From: an uncultured Porphyromonadaceae bacterium
Lineage (GTDB): Bacteria; Bacteroidota; Bacteroidia; Bacteroidales; Muribaculaceae
Direction: 5' to 3'
Assembly (NCBI GenBank): GCA_902495075.1
Contig: CABUVO010000012.1
Location: 1 to 64,000 of the forward strand
Length of the DNA: 64,000 bases
Part shown: piece after piece, positions 51,420 to 59,682 of the stretch
Position numbering within the stretch: position 1 is the first letter of the stretch
How the letters are laid out: every line of letters begins with the position of its first letter
Notes under the pieces: generated by a model
What the model saw: only the letters and a program-made list of their open reading frames with translations
The model's database searches: none
What the model was told of the DNA's origin: nothing
Position numbers and translations under genes: made by a program

Positions 51420-53692
51420 TTCACGTTTATTTTTAGAGTTTGCACGTTAGCGGACGAAGGTCCGATCATAAGTTCGAATTCACCGGGCTCGCAAACATAC
51501 TTTAACTCTGGATTATAATACTTTAAGTCGTCAGTTGTTATATTGAATGTTACATTCTTTGTCTCTCCTGCATTTATTGAAACTTTTTTAAATCCTTTAA
51601 GTTCCTTCACAGGACGCACTCCTTCTGCAAGAAGATCGCGGATATAAATCTGCACGATTTCCTCAGCCTCCCGTTTTCCCGTATTTGATACGGGAATAGA
51701 TATTGTCAAAGTTTCACCATCACTCAACTCATTAGAGCTTATGGCTGGAGCTCCATATTCAAATGTTGTGTAACTGAGACCGTAACCGAAAGGATACAAG
51801 GGCGTGTTCTCACAATCTATGTAATTACTCCAGTATTGATTGAAGCGACTGTTGTCAGGATCCGGACGTCCGGTGTTGAGATGATTGTAATAGAGTGGTA
51901 ATTGCCCTTCACATCTTGGGAAAGATACGGTAAGTTTTCCGGAGGGAGATTTTTTACCATACACAACATCTGCTATGGCATCTGCGGCTTCACTGCCTCC
52001 ATACCATACGTTAAGTATAGCATCAAGTTCTTTATTTTCTTTGGATAATACAAGAGGACGACCGGCGAAGAGAATCATAGCGACCGGTTTGTTGAGAGTC
52101 AGCAGGGAATCAAGCAGAATTCGTTGCGCATCGGGAAGGGTCAATGAAGTGCGAGACGAGGACTCTCCGCTCATTTCTGCACTTTCGCCTAAAGCCACGA
52201 CAATAACATCTGCATTTTTTGCAACCTGCATGGCCTGTGATAACAATTCCTTGTTGTCGCCGCGTTTGATTTTCCGGTTATATTCAGCTCCTTTCTGTGT
52301 CTTGGCATCTAAATACAAGTTTGATCCCTGCGCATAGAGAACATTATCTTTACCCGCAACTTCTCTCATTGCTGTTAAAAGAGACTTATGATTGCCGTTG
52401 CTGCAAGTAAGGCTCCATGTGCCTCGCATATTGTTGCCTGCGTATGCCATCGGTCCAATCAGCGCTATCTTGGATTTTGGAGATAAAGGAAGAATATCGT
52501 TGTCGTTTTTCAAGAGAACAAAAGTTTCTGAGGCAACGTCACGGGCAATTTTGCGATTCTCATCAGTATAAACGTCCGTTTTTTCTCTTTCCGGATTGCA
52601 GTATTTGTATGGGTCATGAAACAGTCCGAGTTTGTATTTTGCCTCAAGAATTCTTCTGCAGGCCTTATCGATATCAGAGATACTCACTTTCCCTTCTTTG
52701 ACTGATTTCTCCAAGGTGGATAGAAAGCCTTCACTCACCATATCCATATCTGTGCCTGCGAGTAATGCGCGTGCTGAAGCTTTTTCAAGATCAGAATGAC
52801 CATGCACCGCCATTTCATTTATGGAATTATAATCTGTGACTACAAATCCATTGAAACCCCACTGGTCACGTAGCAAATCGGTAAGTAACCATTTGTTTGC
52901 TGTGGCAGGAATATAATCCACAACATTAAATGAACTCATAACAGAACCAACTCCTGCATCAACAGCAGCTTTATAAGGGGGAAGATAGAAGTTATACATG
53001 GTCTGACGGCTCATATCTACGGTATTGTAATCGCGACCGCTTTCCGAAGCTCCATAAAGTGCGAAATGTTTTACGCAAGCCATGATATTGTCTTTAGCTT
53101 TTAAGTCCTTACCTTGGTAGCCATCTACATAAGCCTTAGCCATTATGGATCCGAGATATGGATCTTCGCCGTTTCCTTCAGCAATTCTTCCCCAACGGGC
53201 ATCGCGACAAATATCCACCATCGGACTGAAAGTCCATCCTATGCCGGCTGCCGAAGCCTCCTTTGCGGAAATCTGTGCCATTCTTTTCACTACTTCCGGA
53301 TTCCATGAGCAAGATAAAGCCAACGGGATAGGGAAGACCGTCTCATAACCATGAATTATATCGGCACCAACAATCAGAGGAATTCCCAATCTTGATTTTT
53401 CCACTGCCCGACGTTGAAAATCACGAATCTTAGCAGCGCCTTTGACATTGAAGAATCCACCAAGTTCTCCCTTGTCGATAAGGTTTTCAAGCGCAGTGTT
53501 ACGCACAGCCCCTGTGGTCAAATCTCCTCCTGTCGGAAGGTTCAGCTGACCTAATTTTTCGCGCAAGGTCATTTTAGACATAAGACTGTCTATAAATTTA
53601 TCCATTGCCTGATCCCTCCTGCTGTCATGGTTACTTCCAAAGCATATCAAAGGCATAATAAATGCCAATATCAACCCTATGATTTTTTTCAT
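51416..53692 (-). CDS. GH3-family beta-glucosidase (BglX-like)
   Basis: A 758-residue secreted enzyme with signal peptide (to about residue 22). GH3 N-domain (about 55-365) contains KHFALYG and the nucleophile Asp in FVVTDYNS. The C-domain (about 400-640) and a fibronectin-III-like domain (about 670-755) complete the BglX layout. ATG 53692 is preferred since the in-frame TTG at 53698 is part of a TATTTTTG box. It hydrolyses beta-linked glucose or xylose ends in the family. It is encoded 61 bases after the acetylesterase gene and overlaps the GH2 gene. Confidence 0.9.
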   Translation of the reverse strand: MKKIIGLILAFIMPLICFGSNHDSRRDQAMDKFIDSLMSKMTLREKLGQLNLPTGGDLTTGAVRNTALENLIDKGELGGFFNVKGAAKIRDFQRRAVEKSRLGIPLIVGADIIHGYETVFPIPLALSCSWNPEVVKRMAQISAKEASAAGIGWTFSPMVDICRDARWGRIAEGNGEDPYLGSIMAKAYVDGYQGKDLKAKDNIMACVKHFALYGASESGRDYNTVDMSRQTMYNFYLPPYKAAVDAGVGSVMSSFNVVDYIPATANKWLLTDLLRDQWGFNGFVVTDYNSINEMAVHGHSDLEKASARALLAGTDMDMVSEGFLSTLEKSVKEGKVSISDIDKACRRILEAKYKLGLFHDPYKYCNPEREKTDVYTDENRKIARDVASETFVLLKNDNDILPLSPKSKIALIGPMAYAGNNMRGTWSLTCSNGNHKSLLTAMREVAGKDNVLYAQGSNLYLDAKTQKGAEYNRKIKRGDNKELLSQAMQVAKNADVIVVALGESAEMSGESSSRTSLTLPDAQRILLDSLLTLNKPVAMILFAGRPLVLSKENKELDAILNVWYGGSEAADAIADVVYGKKSPSGKLTVSFPRCEGQLPLYYNHLNTGRPDPDNSRFNQYWSNYIDCENTPLYPFGYGLSYTTFEYGAPAISSNELSDGETLTISIPVSNTGKREAEEIVQIYIRDLLAEGVRPVKELKGFKKVSINAGETKNVTFNITTDDLKYYNPELKYVCEPGEFELMIGPSSANVQTLKINVK

Positions 53693-53695
53693 ACG

Positions 53696-53703
53696 CAAAA
53701 ATA
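53696..53703 (-). promoter_or_regulatory. -7-like box abutting the GH3 start codon
   Basis: TATTTTTG (minus strand, 53696-53703) matches the -7 consensus and is followed by only CGT before the ATG at 53692. If used, the mRNA would begin at or next to the start codon (leaderless). The region is AT-rich and no -33 TTTG is at the right distance, so it may be chance. Confidence 0.35.
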
Positions 53704-53753
53704 CAAATAAAAAACAAACTTTCTTTACCTTAATTAAAATTTTGCCCTAAAAT

Positions 53754-55196
53754 TTACTTGTCAGTTCGGAAAGGTGCTACCGGTAGACCGGTAGTGCCAT
53801 ATAGATTGCCTGAAGGATAGTCAGCCCAGCTGTATCTTGCTTTGGTTGGTTTGGAAATGTCTGATGCTGATAATTCTATGGTTCGAGGGTCAACAAGTTT
53901 CCCATAGGCGGGTACAAACTTTCCATCGTCTCCGGCGATTATGAATCCGGTCAATGCAATGGAAGCGGGATTTATATCTTCATCGAATTTTAAAACCAGT
54001 CGATCTTTTTGAGGTATAACATCCTTGCATTTTGGCGCTTGATAGATTGTCGGATATCCATAATTCTTGTTTAGTGCAATTAGAGCCAGCCGATGAGCTA
54101 CTTCCTGTTTGTTGCGGGGATGTATATCAACAGGGTTGCCGATATCAGCCGCAACAGCCATTGCGGTGTTGGCAAGTTCGAGAGCGGTTGCCTGAGCTTC
54201 TCTTAATTGTGCCCATTCCGACTCCGGCTGACAGATCACCGGTTTATGAAATCCCGCGAGCTGAACGAAATAAAATGGAAGATTTTCTTTCCATGATTCT
54301 CTCCAGTCGCATATCAGGGTTTTAAAGAGGGTGGAATACTGAGTGGCACGTCCCACATTGGCACAACCCTGATACCAGAGTATCCCTTTGACAGGCATTA
54401 TGGTAAGAGGATGTATCATAGCGTTATAGAGAACTGTCGGATAGTGTGATGAATAGTATTCCTTTGTCATCATTTTCTTGCCGTTAGCATGATCCCTCAA
54501 CACTTCGCATTCCTTTTTAAAATCATCAATCTTTTGAATGCCCCCAAGGCTTGTCCATGCTTCCGCCGGTGTGCCTCCCCATGTTGTGTCGATAACGCCT
54601 ATGGGCACTTTCAGCTTTTCATGAATCTCTTTTGCAAAGAGATAAGCGATGGCAGAGAATCCGGCTACTGTTGCAGGGGTGCTTTCAACCCAGCCATCCA
54701 TATTGACATCGCAATCTTCCTGTGGCGCGAAAGCTATTTTGTGCTTTATCTGTAGGAATCTAATATCCGGATGATTTGCAGTTGCAACCTCAATATCGCG
54801 TCCCATTACAGATGCCCAATTCCCGTTTACCGGAAATTCCATATTTGATTGTCCGGAGCATAGCCACACTTCACCGGAAAGTATATTGTAAAGTGTCTTT
54901 TTTTCATTCCCGGATCTTACTGTCAGGTCATAAGGACCTCCGGCTTCGGGAGTAGATATGATTATTGTGAATTTGCCTTTGTCATCAGTCTTTCCGCGAT
55001 ATGTTTTATTATCCCATCCAGGTATTATTTCCACGTCTTTCCCGGTTTCTGTATACCCGGTAAGTGTCAGTTTTGAATTACATTGCACCACCATGTTGTC
55101 CGTGATAAATGACGGAAGTTTTATCGCAGCCCATATGTCGCCGCACATAATGTTGAATAAGGAAAATAGAGCTAAGGTTTTATATATTGCTTTCAT
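53754..55196 (-). CDS. SGNH-type sialate O-acetylesterase family protein
   Basis: A 480-residue secreted esterase of the sialate O-acetylesterase (SASA/DUF303) family. After a signal peptide comes a beta domain (about 25-100), then the catalytic domain with nucleophile Ser in SGQSNMEF, the TTWGGTPAEAWTS block, WYQGCANVG, and the late GNPVDIHPRNKQEVAHR carrying the catalytic Asp-His. Such enzymes deacetylate sialic acids or plant and host glycans. The gene follows the EEP/beta-helix gene by four bases and precedes GH3, so it belongs to the same enzyme set. Confidence 0.87.
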   Translation of the reverse strand: MKAIYKTLALFSLFNIMCGDIWAAIKLPSFITDNMVVQCNSKLTLTGYTETGKDVEIIPGWDNKTYRGKTDDKGKFTIIISTPEAGGPYDLTVRSGNEKKTLYNILSGEVWLCSGQSNMEFPVNGNWASVMGRDIEVATANHPDIRFLQIKHKIAFAPQEDCDVNMDGWVESTPATVAGFSAIAYLFAKEIHEKLKVPIGVIDTTWGGTPAEAWTSLGGIQKIDDFKKECEVLRDHANGKKMMTKEYYSSHYPTVLYNAMIHPLTIMPVKGILWYQGCANVGRATQYSTLFKTLICDWRESWKENLPFYFVQLAGFHKPVICQPESEWAQLREAQATALELANTAMAVAADIGNPVDIHPRNKQEVAHRLALIALNKNYGYPTIYQAPKCKDVIPQKDRLVLKFDEDINPASIALTGFIIAGDDGKFVPAYGKLVDPRTIELSASDISKPTKARYSWADYPSGNLYGTTGLPVAPFRTDK

Positions 55197-55200
55197 TGCT

Positions 55201-57822
55201 TTAATTGAATATTTTGTAAGAAATTATATTGTTGATCACGAGGATATAAATGCCCGGAGAATACGAGGATACATCAATTATATCATTTGAAGCATTATTG
55301 CTGTTGACGACGAGTCGACCTGTCGTGTCGTATACCTTAATATCTTTAGTTTCTGGAATTTTATATACACCTCTTGATATTTTAACGAGATTAACTCTTT
55401 TTTCAGGGATTGAACTAACTGATGAGACATCGGTCAATTCGACAGCTCCGATCATAGAATCAGTGACCCTGTCGGTATAATTCTGATCGTTTTTAAGTTG
55501 GTTACCGACTTTCCCGTCACCATCCAGATCTACTTTGAAAGAAACTTCAAGGTTACGTTGCATAGGTTTGATGAATGCAGCGTTTTTTCCATTATATTCT
55601 TTAGCTAAAGGTTCAATATATGATGTCGGTTTACTCTCGTTCAATTCTGCTGTGAATATGTTTCCGCTTAAGTTACCTTTTATGAATTTCGGGAAGTTAT
55701 TTAAATAAGATTCCCGGCTTTCAGCTGCGATGCTTTTCTCATCAGTTTTGACATTTACTGATTCCATGTTGGAATATATGTTACTTGTGAACTTATCTAA
55801 CACAGCAGTTTCGTCCATCATTATGTCATGAAAATTGTGATCTGCCATAGTGTAATTTCCGGCAACGATACTGTTCATTATTCTTGTCGCTCCTCCGGAT
55901 ATGTTGATTGCGGAAGCAGAAAAATTGGCATTCTCTCGAGCAATCATTGCCGCGTTTCCAACAATAGAGGAATGTCCAATGTTGAGACATGCCGATTTTG
56001 TTGCTGATTTATTTGTCTGAAGTATTGCATGAATGGCGGCTCCACCATATTTTTTGATATTCGAAGGCAATCCTGATGGAGAATCGAGCGTGTTGTTTGC
56101 TATTGATGTGTTTACAATATTGAAAGTGACATATGACATCTGGTCGTTGATATATATCGCACCGGATTTGCCGCTACTGTTTGTTACAATCGAAGAATTG
56201 CTTATTATTACGTTTGCGCGGGTATAAGGAATCTTTCCTGCCTGCTCCACACCATAGGCTGCATAGATGGCGCCACCGCAGTTTTGGGCATGATTGTCTT
56301 TGAAAATACACCCGCTGATTCGATTTTCAATGTAAGACGAGAAAGCCAAAGCACCGCCGTCAATAGCGGAATTACCATAGAATTTGCAGTCGGTAAGATG
56401 TATATTGTTTGTTGCAGCTGCAACATCATCAGGATTATTAAGAGCTGAGATGGCGCCTCCATAGGTTGTTGCTTCATTGTTGATAAAATCAACACGTGTC
56501 AAGTTCAGATCGCAGCCGCGAAAATGGATCGCACCATCATATTTAGCTTCCGGAGCGGTATAATCGCGTATGATGAAGTCAGACATAGTGAGAGAATAGA
56601 AATCCGGAATGTATACAGGAGATTGTCCTAATCCCTTGCCAGAAAGGGTAGTTTTGCCGATAATGTTTGAGAAAGATTTATCGAATCCACCTTGAAGTAT
56701 GATGCTTTTATCGAGATTGATAGATTCATTGTATTCATCTGCCGTGACTTTGATTGTCATACCGATTTCCGCTTTTTCTGTAGCTTTATTTATTGAATTG
56801 AGTGGAGATAGCATCGAACCGTTTCCACCTTCGGGCGCAGAGCGGTCGACATAAATTGTAGAAGTTTCTTCATCAAGTGGAGCTTGCAATTCGGCTACGA
56901 CAAGAATAGGAAAATGGTCGGAAATAACGCAGTCTGAGCCGTTATATTCATATCCTTTAGTGATAATGTGACGTTCGAGCACATTCATTCTTCTATAAAA
57001 ATGATAATCAAGTTGGAGAAAATTATATCCTGAATCAGCAGTGTTGAAACCATTGTATGTGCCTTTGATTTGCGGTCCATCTGTCGGCAAACATGTGTTT
57101 TTGTCGGCAGGAACAGTTTCATTAGCATCATAGTATAGTGAGCGATATGCTTTGTATGATTTGTTGTTGCTTGGGATACGTTGCATGTTGAAATCACCGG
57201 TCAGCATCACGGGGTATCCTCCGGCAATGGAATCAATTGTTTTTGCAACAAGATCGCCACCATAAACTCCGTCAAGGCTCCATCCGTCATTGGTATGTAC
57301 GGCAACGAAAAAGAAAATCTCGGATGTGGTTTTCACTCGAAGCTTAATCCATGCTATGCGGCGCGCGATGCGTTGGGTGGAGATATCCCATCCTTGAGAA
57401 TATTTTTCCGGAGTGGTTGATACGTAGAATGCACCTTTGTCAAGTTCTTCATAAAGATTTTTTTTGTAAGCCAAGCCTATATAGCCCTTGTCATCGCTAC
57501 CTGCACAATCATAAAAGAGAGTGTTGTAGGTATCGAGTCCTTGTTCAATACAATCCTTGGAGGAGCGTCCTTCTTTATCGTAGGCGTATGATGCCATATA
57601 TCCGTGACCACAAACTTCTTGAAGACTCACAATATCAAAATCATATTCCTTTATAAGATTTATGACTTCCTGACCACGTGCAGCCCATGATTTCCCTTCC
57701 GTATCTGTGGCATCCCCGGTATATCTGATATTGAAAGTAGCCATGCGATGAGTGGAGGCTGCAATGACAGGACATACCGACAACATGGCTGTAATTGATA
57801 GTATAATGTTGGTTAGTTTCAT
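55201..57822 (-). CDS. EEP-domain hydrolase with beta-helix and T9SS domain
   Basis: An 873-residue exported protein. After the signal peptide (ends near CPVIAAS) an EEP domain spans about 25-320, with MATFNIRYTG, SLQEVCGHG, LTGDFNMQ and SDHFPILVV carrying the metal and catalytic residues. A right-handed parallel beta-helix follows (about 330-690), with repeated GGAI/GGAIYA turns and short strands as in probable-PMP repeats. The end is a T9SS domain (VNLVKISRGVYKI; SYSPGIYILVIN). ATG 57822 is preferred over 57861, which sits in a palindrome. This is the second EEP enzyme in adjoining loci, after the GH31 fusion. Confidence 0.85.
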   Translation of the reverse strand: MKLTNIILSITAMLSVCPVIAASTHRMATFNIRYTGDATDTEGKSWAARGQEVINLIKEYDFDIVSLQEVCGHGYMASYAYDKEGRSSKDCIEQGLDTYNTLFYDCAGSDDKGYIGLAYKKNLYEELDKGAFYVSTTPEKYSQGWDISTQRIARRIAWIKLRVKTTSEIFFFVAVHTNDGWSLDGVYGGDLVAKTIDSIAGGYPVMLTGDFNMQRIPSNNKSYKAYRSLYYDANETVPADKNTCLPTDGPQIKGTYNGFNTADSGYNFLQLDYHFYRRMNVLERHIITKGYEYNGSDCVISDHFPILVVAELQAPLDEETSTIYVDRSAPEGGNGSMLSPLNSINKATEKAEIGMTIKVTADEYNESINLDKSIILQGGFDKSFSNIIGKTTLSGKGLGQSPVYIPDFYSLTMSDFIIRDYTAPEAKYDGAIHFRGCDLNLTRVDFINNEATTYGGAISALNNPDDVAAATNNIHLTDCKFYGNSAIDGGALAFSSYIENRISGCIFKDNHAQNCGGAIYAAYGVEQAGKIPYTRANVIISNSSIVTNSSGKSGAIYINDQMSYVTFNIVNTSIANNTLDSPSGLPSNIKKYGGAAIHAILQTNKSATKSACLNIGHSSIVGNAAMIARENANFSASAINISGGATRIMNSIVAGNYTMADHNFHDIMMDETAVLDKFTSNIYSNMESVNVKTDEKSIAAESRESYLNNFPKFIKGNLSGNIFTAELNESKPTSYIEPLAKEYNGKNAAFIKPMQRNLEVSFKVDLDGDGKVGNQLKNDQNYTDRVTDSMIGAVELTDVSSVSSIPEKRVNLVKISRGVYKIPETKDIKVYDTTGRLVVNSNNASNDIIDVSSYSPGIYILVINNIISYKIFN

Positions 57823-57851
57823 TTTCAAAGAGATAAGTAACAAAAATGAGT

Positions 57852-57863
57852 ATGTGATCACAT
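57852..57863. promoter_or_regulatory. 12-bp palindrome resembling a CRP-type site
   Basis: ATGTGATCACAT is a perfect palindrome between the terminator at 57871-57933 and the EEP gene start. It resembles the half-sites recognised by CRP/FNR proteins, though the spacer is shorter than in the E. coli form. A weak -7-like CATTTTTG lies between it and the gene. Confidence 0.4.
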
Positions 57864-57870
57864 TTAAACG

Positions 57871-57933
57871 ATAAAAATAGCTTCAGGTATGCTCCGGAGC
57901 ACATGCCGAACTCCGGAGCATCTTGCCTGAAGC
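57871..57933 (-). terminator. Strong terminator inside the minus-strand glycan locus
   Basis: Outer arms GCTTCAGG (57880-57887) and CCTGAAGC (57926-57933) and inner perfect arms ATGCTCCGGAG (57889-57899) and CTCCGGAGCAT (57911-57921) make a long hairpin. In the minus direction TATTTTTAT follows. It sits right after the T9SS gene ending at 57951 and splits the run of genes into two transcripts. Confidence 0.85.
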
Positions 57934-57950
57934 CAGACCTAATTTTCTAC

Positions 57951-59663
57951 TTACTTTACAATTTTTTGTGATTTGCCATTAGAGGAAATTATATAGACAC
58001 CTGTAGAAGCGGAGGATAAGTCAATAATTCCATTAGTATCGGTGCATACAACCTGACCTGCGACATTATAGACTGTAGCATTCCCGTTGTTTACCTTATA
58101 GATATTGTTACCAATCTTTTCAATTGACAAAGTGTCTGAAGATGAGGGTATTTCACCGATTCCTGTTCCTTCCCCCGTAGCTGTCGGGTCATAGGCACCA
58201 CGATAAGTTGTGGCACTGCGCTTGGCGCCCGTGATGTCCACAGTGAGGTCTACACTATATTTGTCGCCAAAAACATCGATAAATTCATTCGGGAAACTTG
58301 TAGCCTTAAAGGCATCGTTGACTTCTGTCATCTTAACGTCGGCATATGCTTTTACGGGTTCGATAACCATCGTGTTACCTTTTGCAGTCAGCTTGTTTCC
58401 ACCGAATACGGTTGCCTCTCCATCAGTTACGTTCCATTGGTCTGTAGGAACTGTGAAGAAAGATTCAGGTTTTTTGTTAGGCGTAGTGCCGCTGACGGTA
58501 TTGTAACCGAAACTTGTTGATGTGTAAGCGAATGTATCCGATGAGCTGCGCAAATTGCCATCAAGACCTATAGCATAGTTGTTTTCAACTGTGTTGCTGT
58601 TGTCAACCACGATATTGCAACCCATGTAAGTTAACACATTGTCACCATGGAAAGAGATTGTAGTGCCCAATGCCGGATCAGAAGCGCGGAATCCATAGAA
58701 TGTATTGTAGGCGAGAAGGATGTAAGATCTCATGCCCTGACGCAGGCAGGCACCTTTTTGGAATATCTCGAGTTCGCTGCCATCGAAGATGTTGTTTACG
58801 GCGATTAGATCTGAATATGACATTGCTGAATAGTCCTTGTTGTTTGTACGGTCAACAATATTTATGAGACCGCCCCATTTTGATTTATTCTTGCTGTCGC
58901 CTTCAATCTTGTTGCCTGTGAATACGCAACCGTCGAGAATACTTGTGGTGCGTCCGGGATTGATTACGATGCTCGGAAGCGCTGTGAAACAAACGGCTGT
59001 AAATCCAAGACCGGCATCCGGGAAATGTGTCCAGTAATCATTGACATTGTCAATCCATTTGCAATGTTTTGCGAGGAATTTGGAATTTTCTGCGGCAACA
59101 ACAACACCTCCTACAGCAGATGTATTGCCCTTGAAAACAACATCTTCAAGAATAACCTTTGCGTTGGAGCAATAGAGTGCCGATCCCAGAATATGAGGAT
59201 TCGAACGTGAATTGGAACCATCGGCAGACAATATTGATTTTGCTCCTGTAATAGTGATTCCTTTGATAGTGGTTGTCAATTCTTTCTGATCGTCAGATGC
59301 CGCAACGCGGACGTATGCTTTTGCGGCATTTACATTCTTACCCTCACAGTCAAATATTGTAAGATTTACAGCAGGGTCATATCCTGTTATATCAGTGCCC
59401 TTGGCGGAGGTCGGGAATCCGCCTATAACTGTCAGTCCAGGTACTATATCCGTGCTTGAGCCTCCGTAAGTTCCCGCCTTAAAATAGACGTTGTCACCCG
59501 GTTCAAGACCACTGAGAATTTCATTGATGTCCGCTCCGGCTGCCGCGTCCTCCCAGCTTGATCCATCGCCGGCACCACTCCCTGTCGGAGTGATGAAATA
59601 GTTTTCTGCGAACGCTGAAGTGCAAATAAACGCACTCGCAAGTAGTAAAATACCTTTTTTCAT
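57951..59663 (-). CDS. Secreted beta-helix protein with T9SS domain (paralogue 1)
   Basis: A 570-residue exported protein. Signal peptide (ends near SAFAEN) is followed by the opening YFITPTGSGAGDGSSWEDAAAG, typical of right-handed beta-helix (pectate-lyase-like/DUF1565) proteins. Repeated short strands span about 50-480, including ALYCSNAKVILEDVVFKGNTSAVGGVV. The T9SS domain is about 505-570 (YKVNNGNATVYNVAGQ; STGVYIISSNGKSQKIVK). No clear catalytic motif is visible. It resembles the next gene closely, suggesting tandem duplication. It may be a surface glycan-binding protein or a polysaccharide lyase-like enzyme of unknown activity. Confidence 0.82.
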   Translation of the reverse strand: MKKGILLLASAFICTSAFAENYFITPTGSGAGDGSSWEDAAAGADINEILSGLEPGDNVYFKAGTYGGSSTDIVPGLTVIGGFPTSAKGTDITGYDPAVNLTIFDCEGKNVNAAKAYVRVAASDDQKELTTTIKGITITGAKSILSADGSNSRSNPHILGSALYCSNAKVILEDVVFKGNTSAVGGVVVAAENSKFLAKHCKWIDNVNDYWTHFPDAGLGFTAVCFTALPSIVINPGRTTSILDGCVFTGNKIEGDSKNKSKWGGLINIVDRTNNKDYSAMSYSDLIAVNNIFDGSELEIFQKGACLRQGMRSYILLAYNTFYGFRASDPALGTTISFHGDNVLTYMGCNIVVDNSNTVENNYAIGLDGNLRSSSDTFAYTSTSFGYNTVSGTTPNKKPESFFTVPTDQWNVTDGEATVFGGNKLTAKGNTMVIEPVKAYADVKMTEVNDAFKATSFPNEFIDVFGDKYSVDLTVDITGAKRSATTYRGAYDPTATGEGTGIGEIPSSSDTLSIEKIGNNIYKVNNGNATVYNVAGQVVCTDTNGIIDLSSASTGVYIISSNGKSQKIVK

Positions 59664-59682
59664 ATTGTTGTTATTAAGGGGT

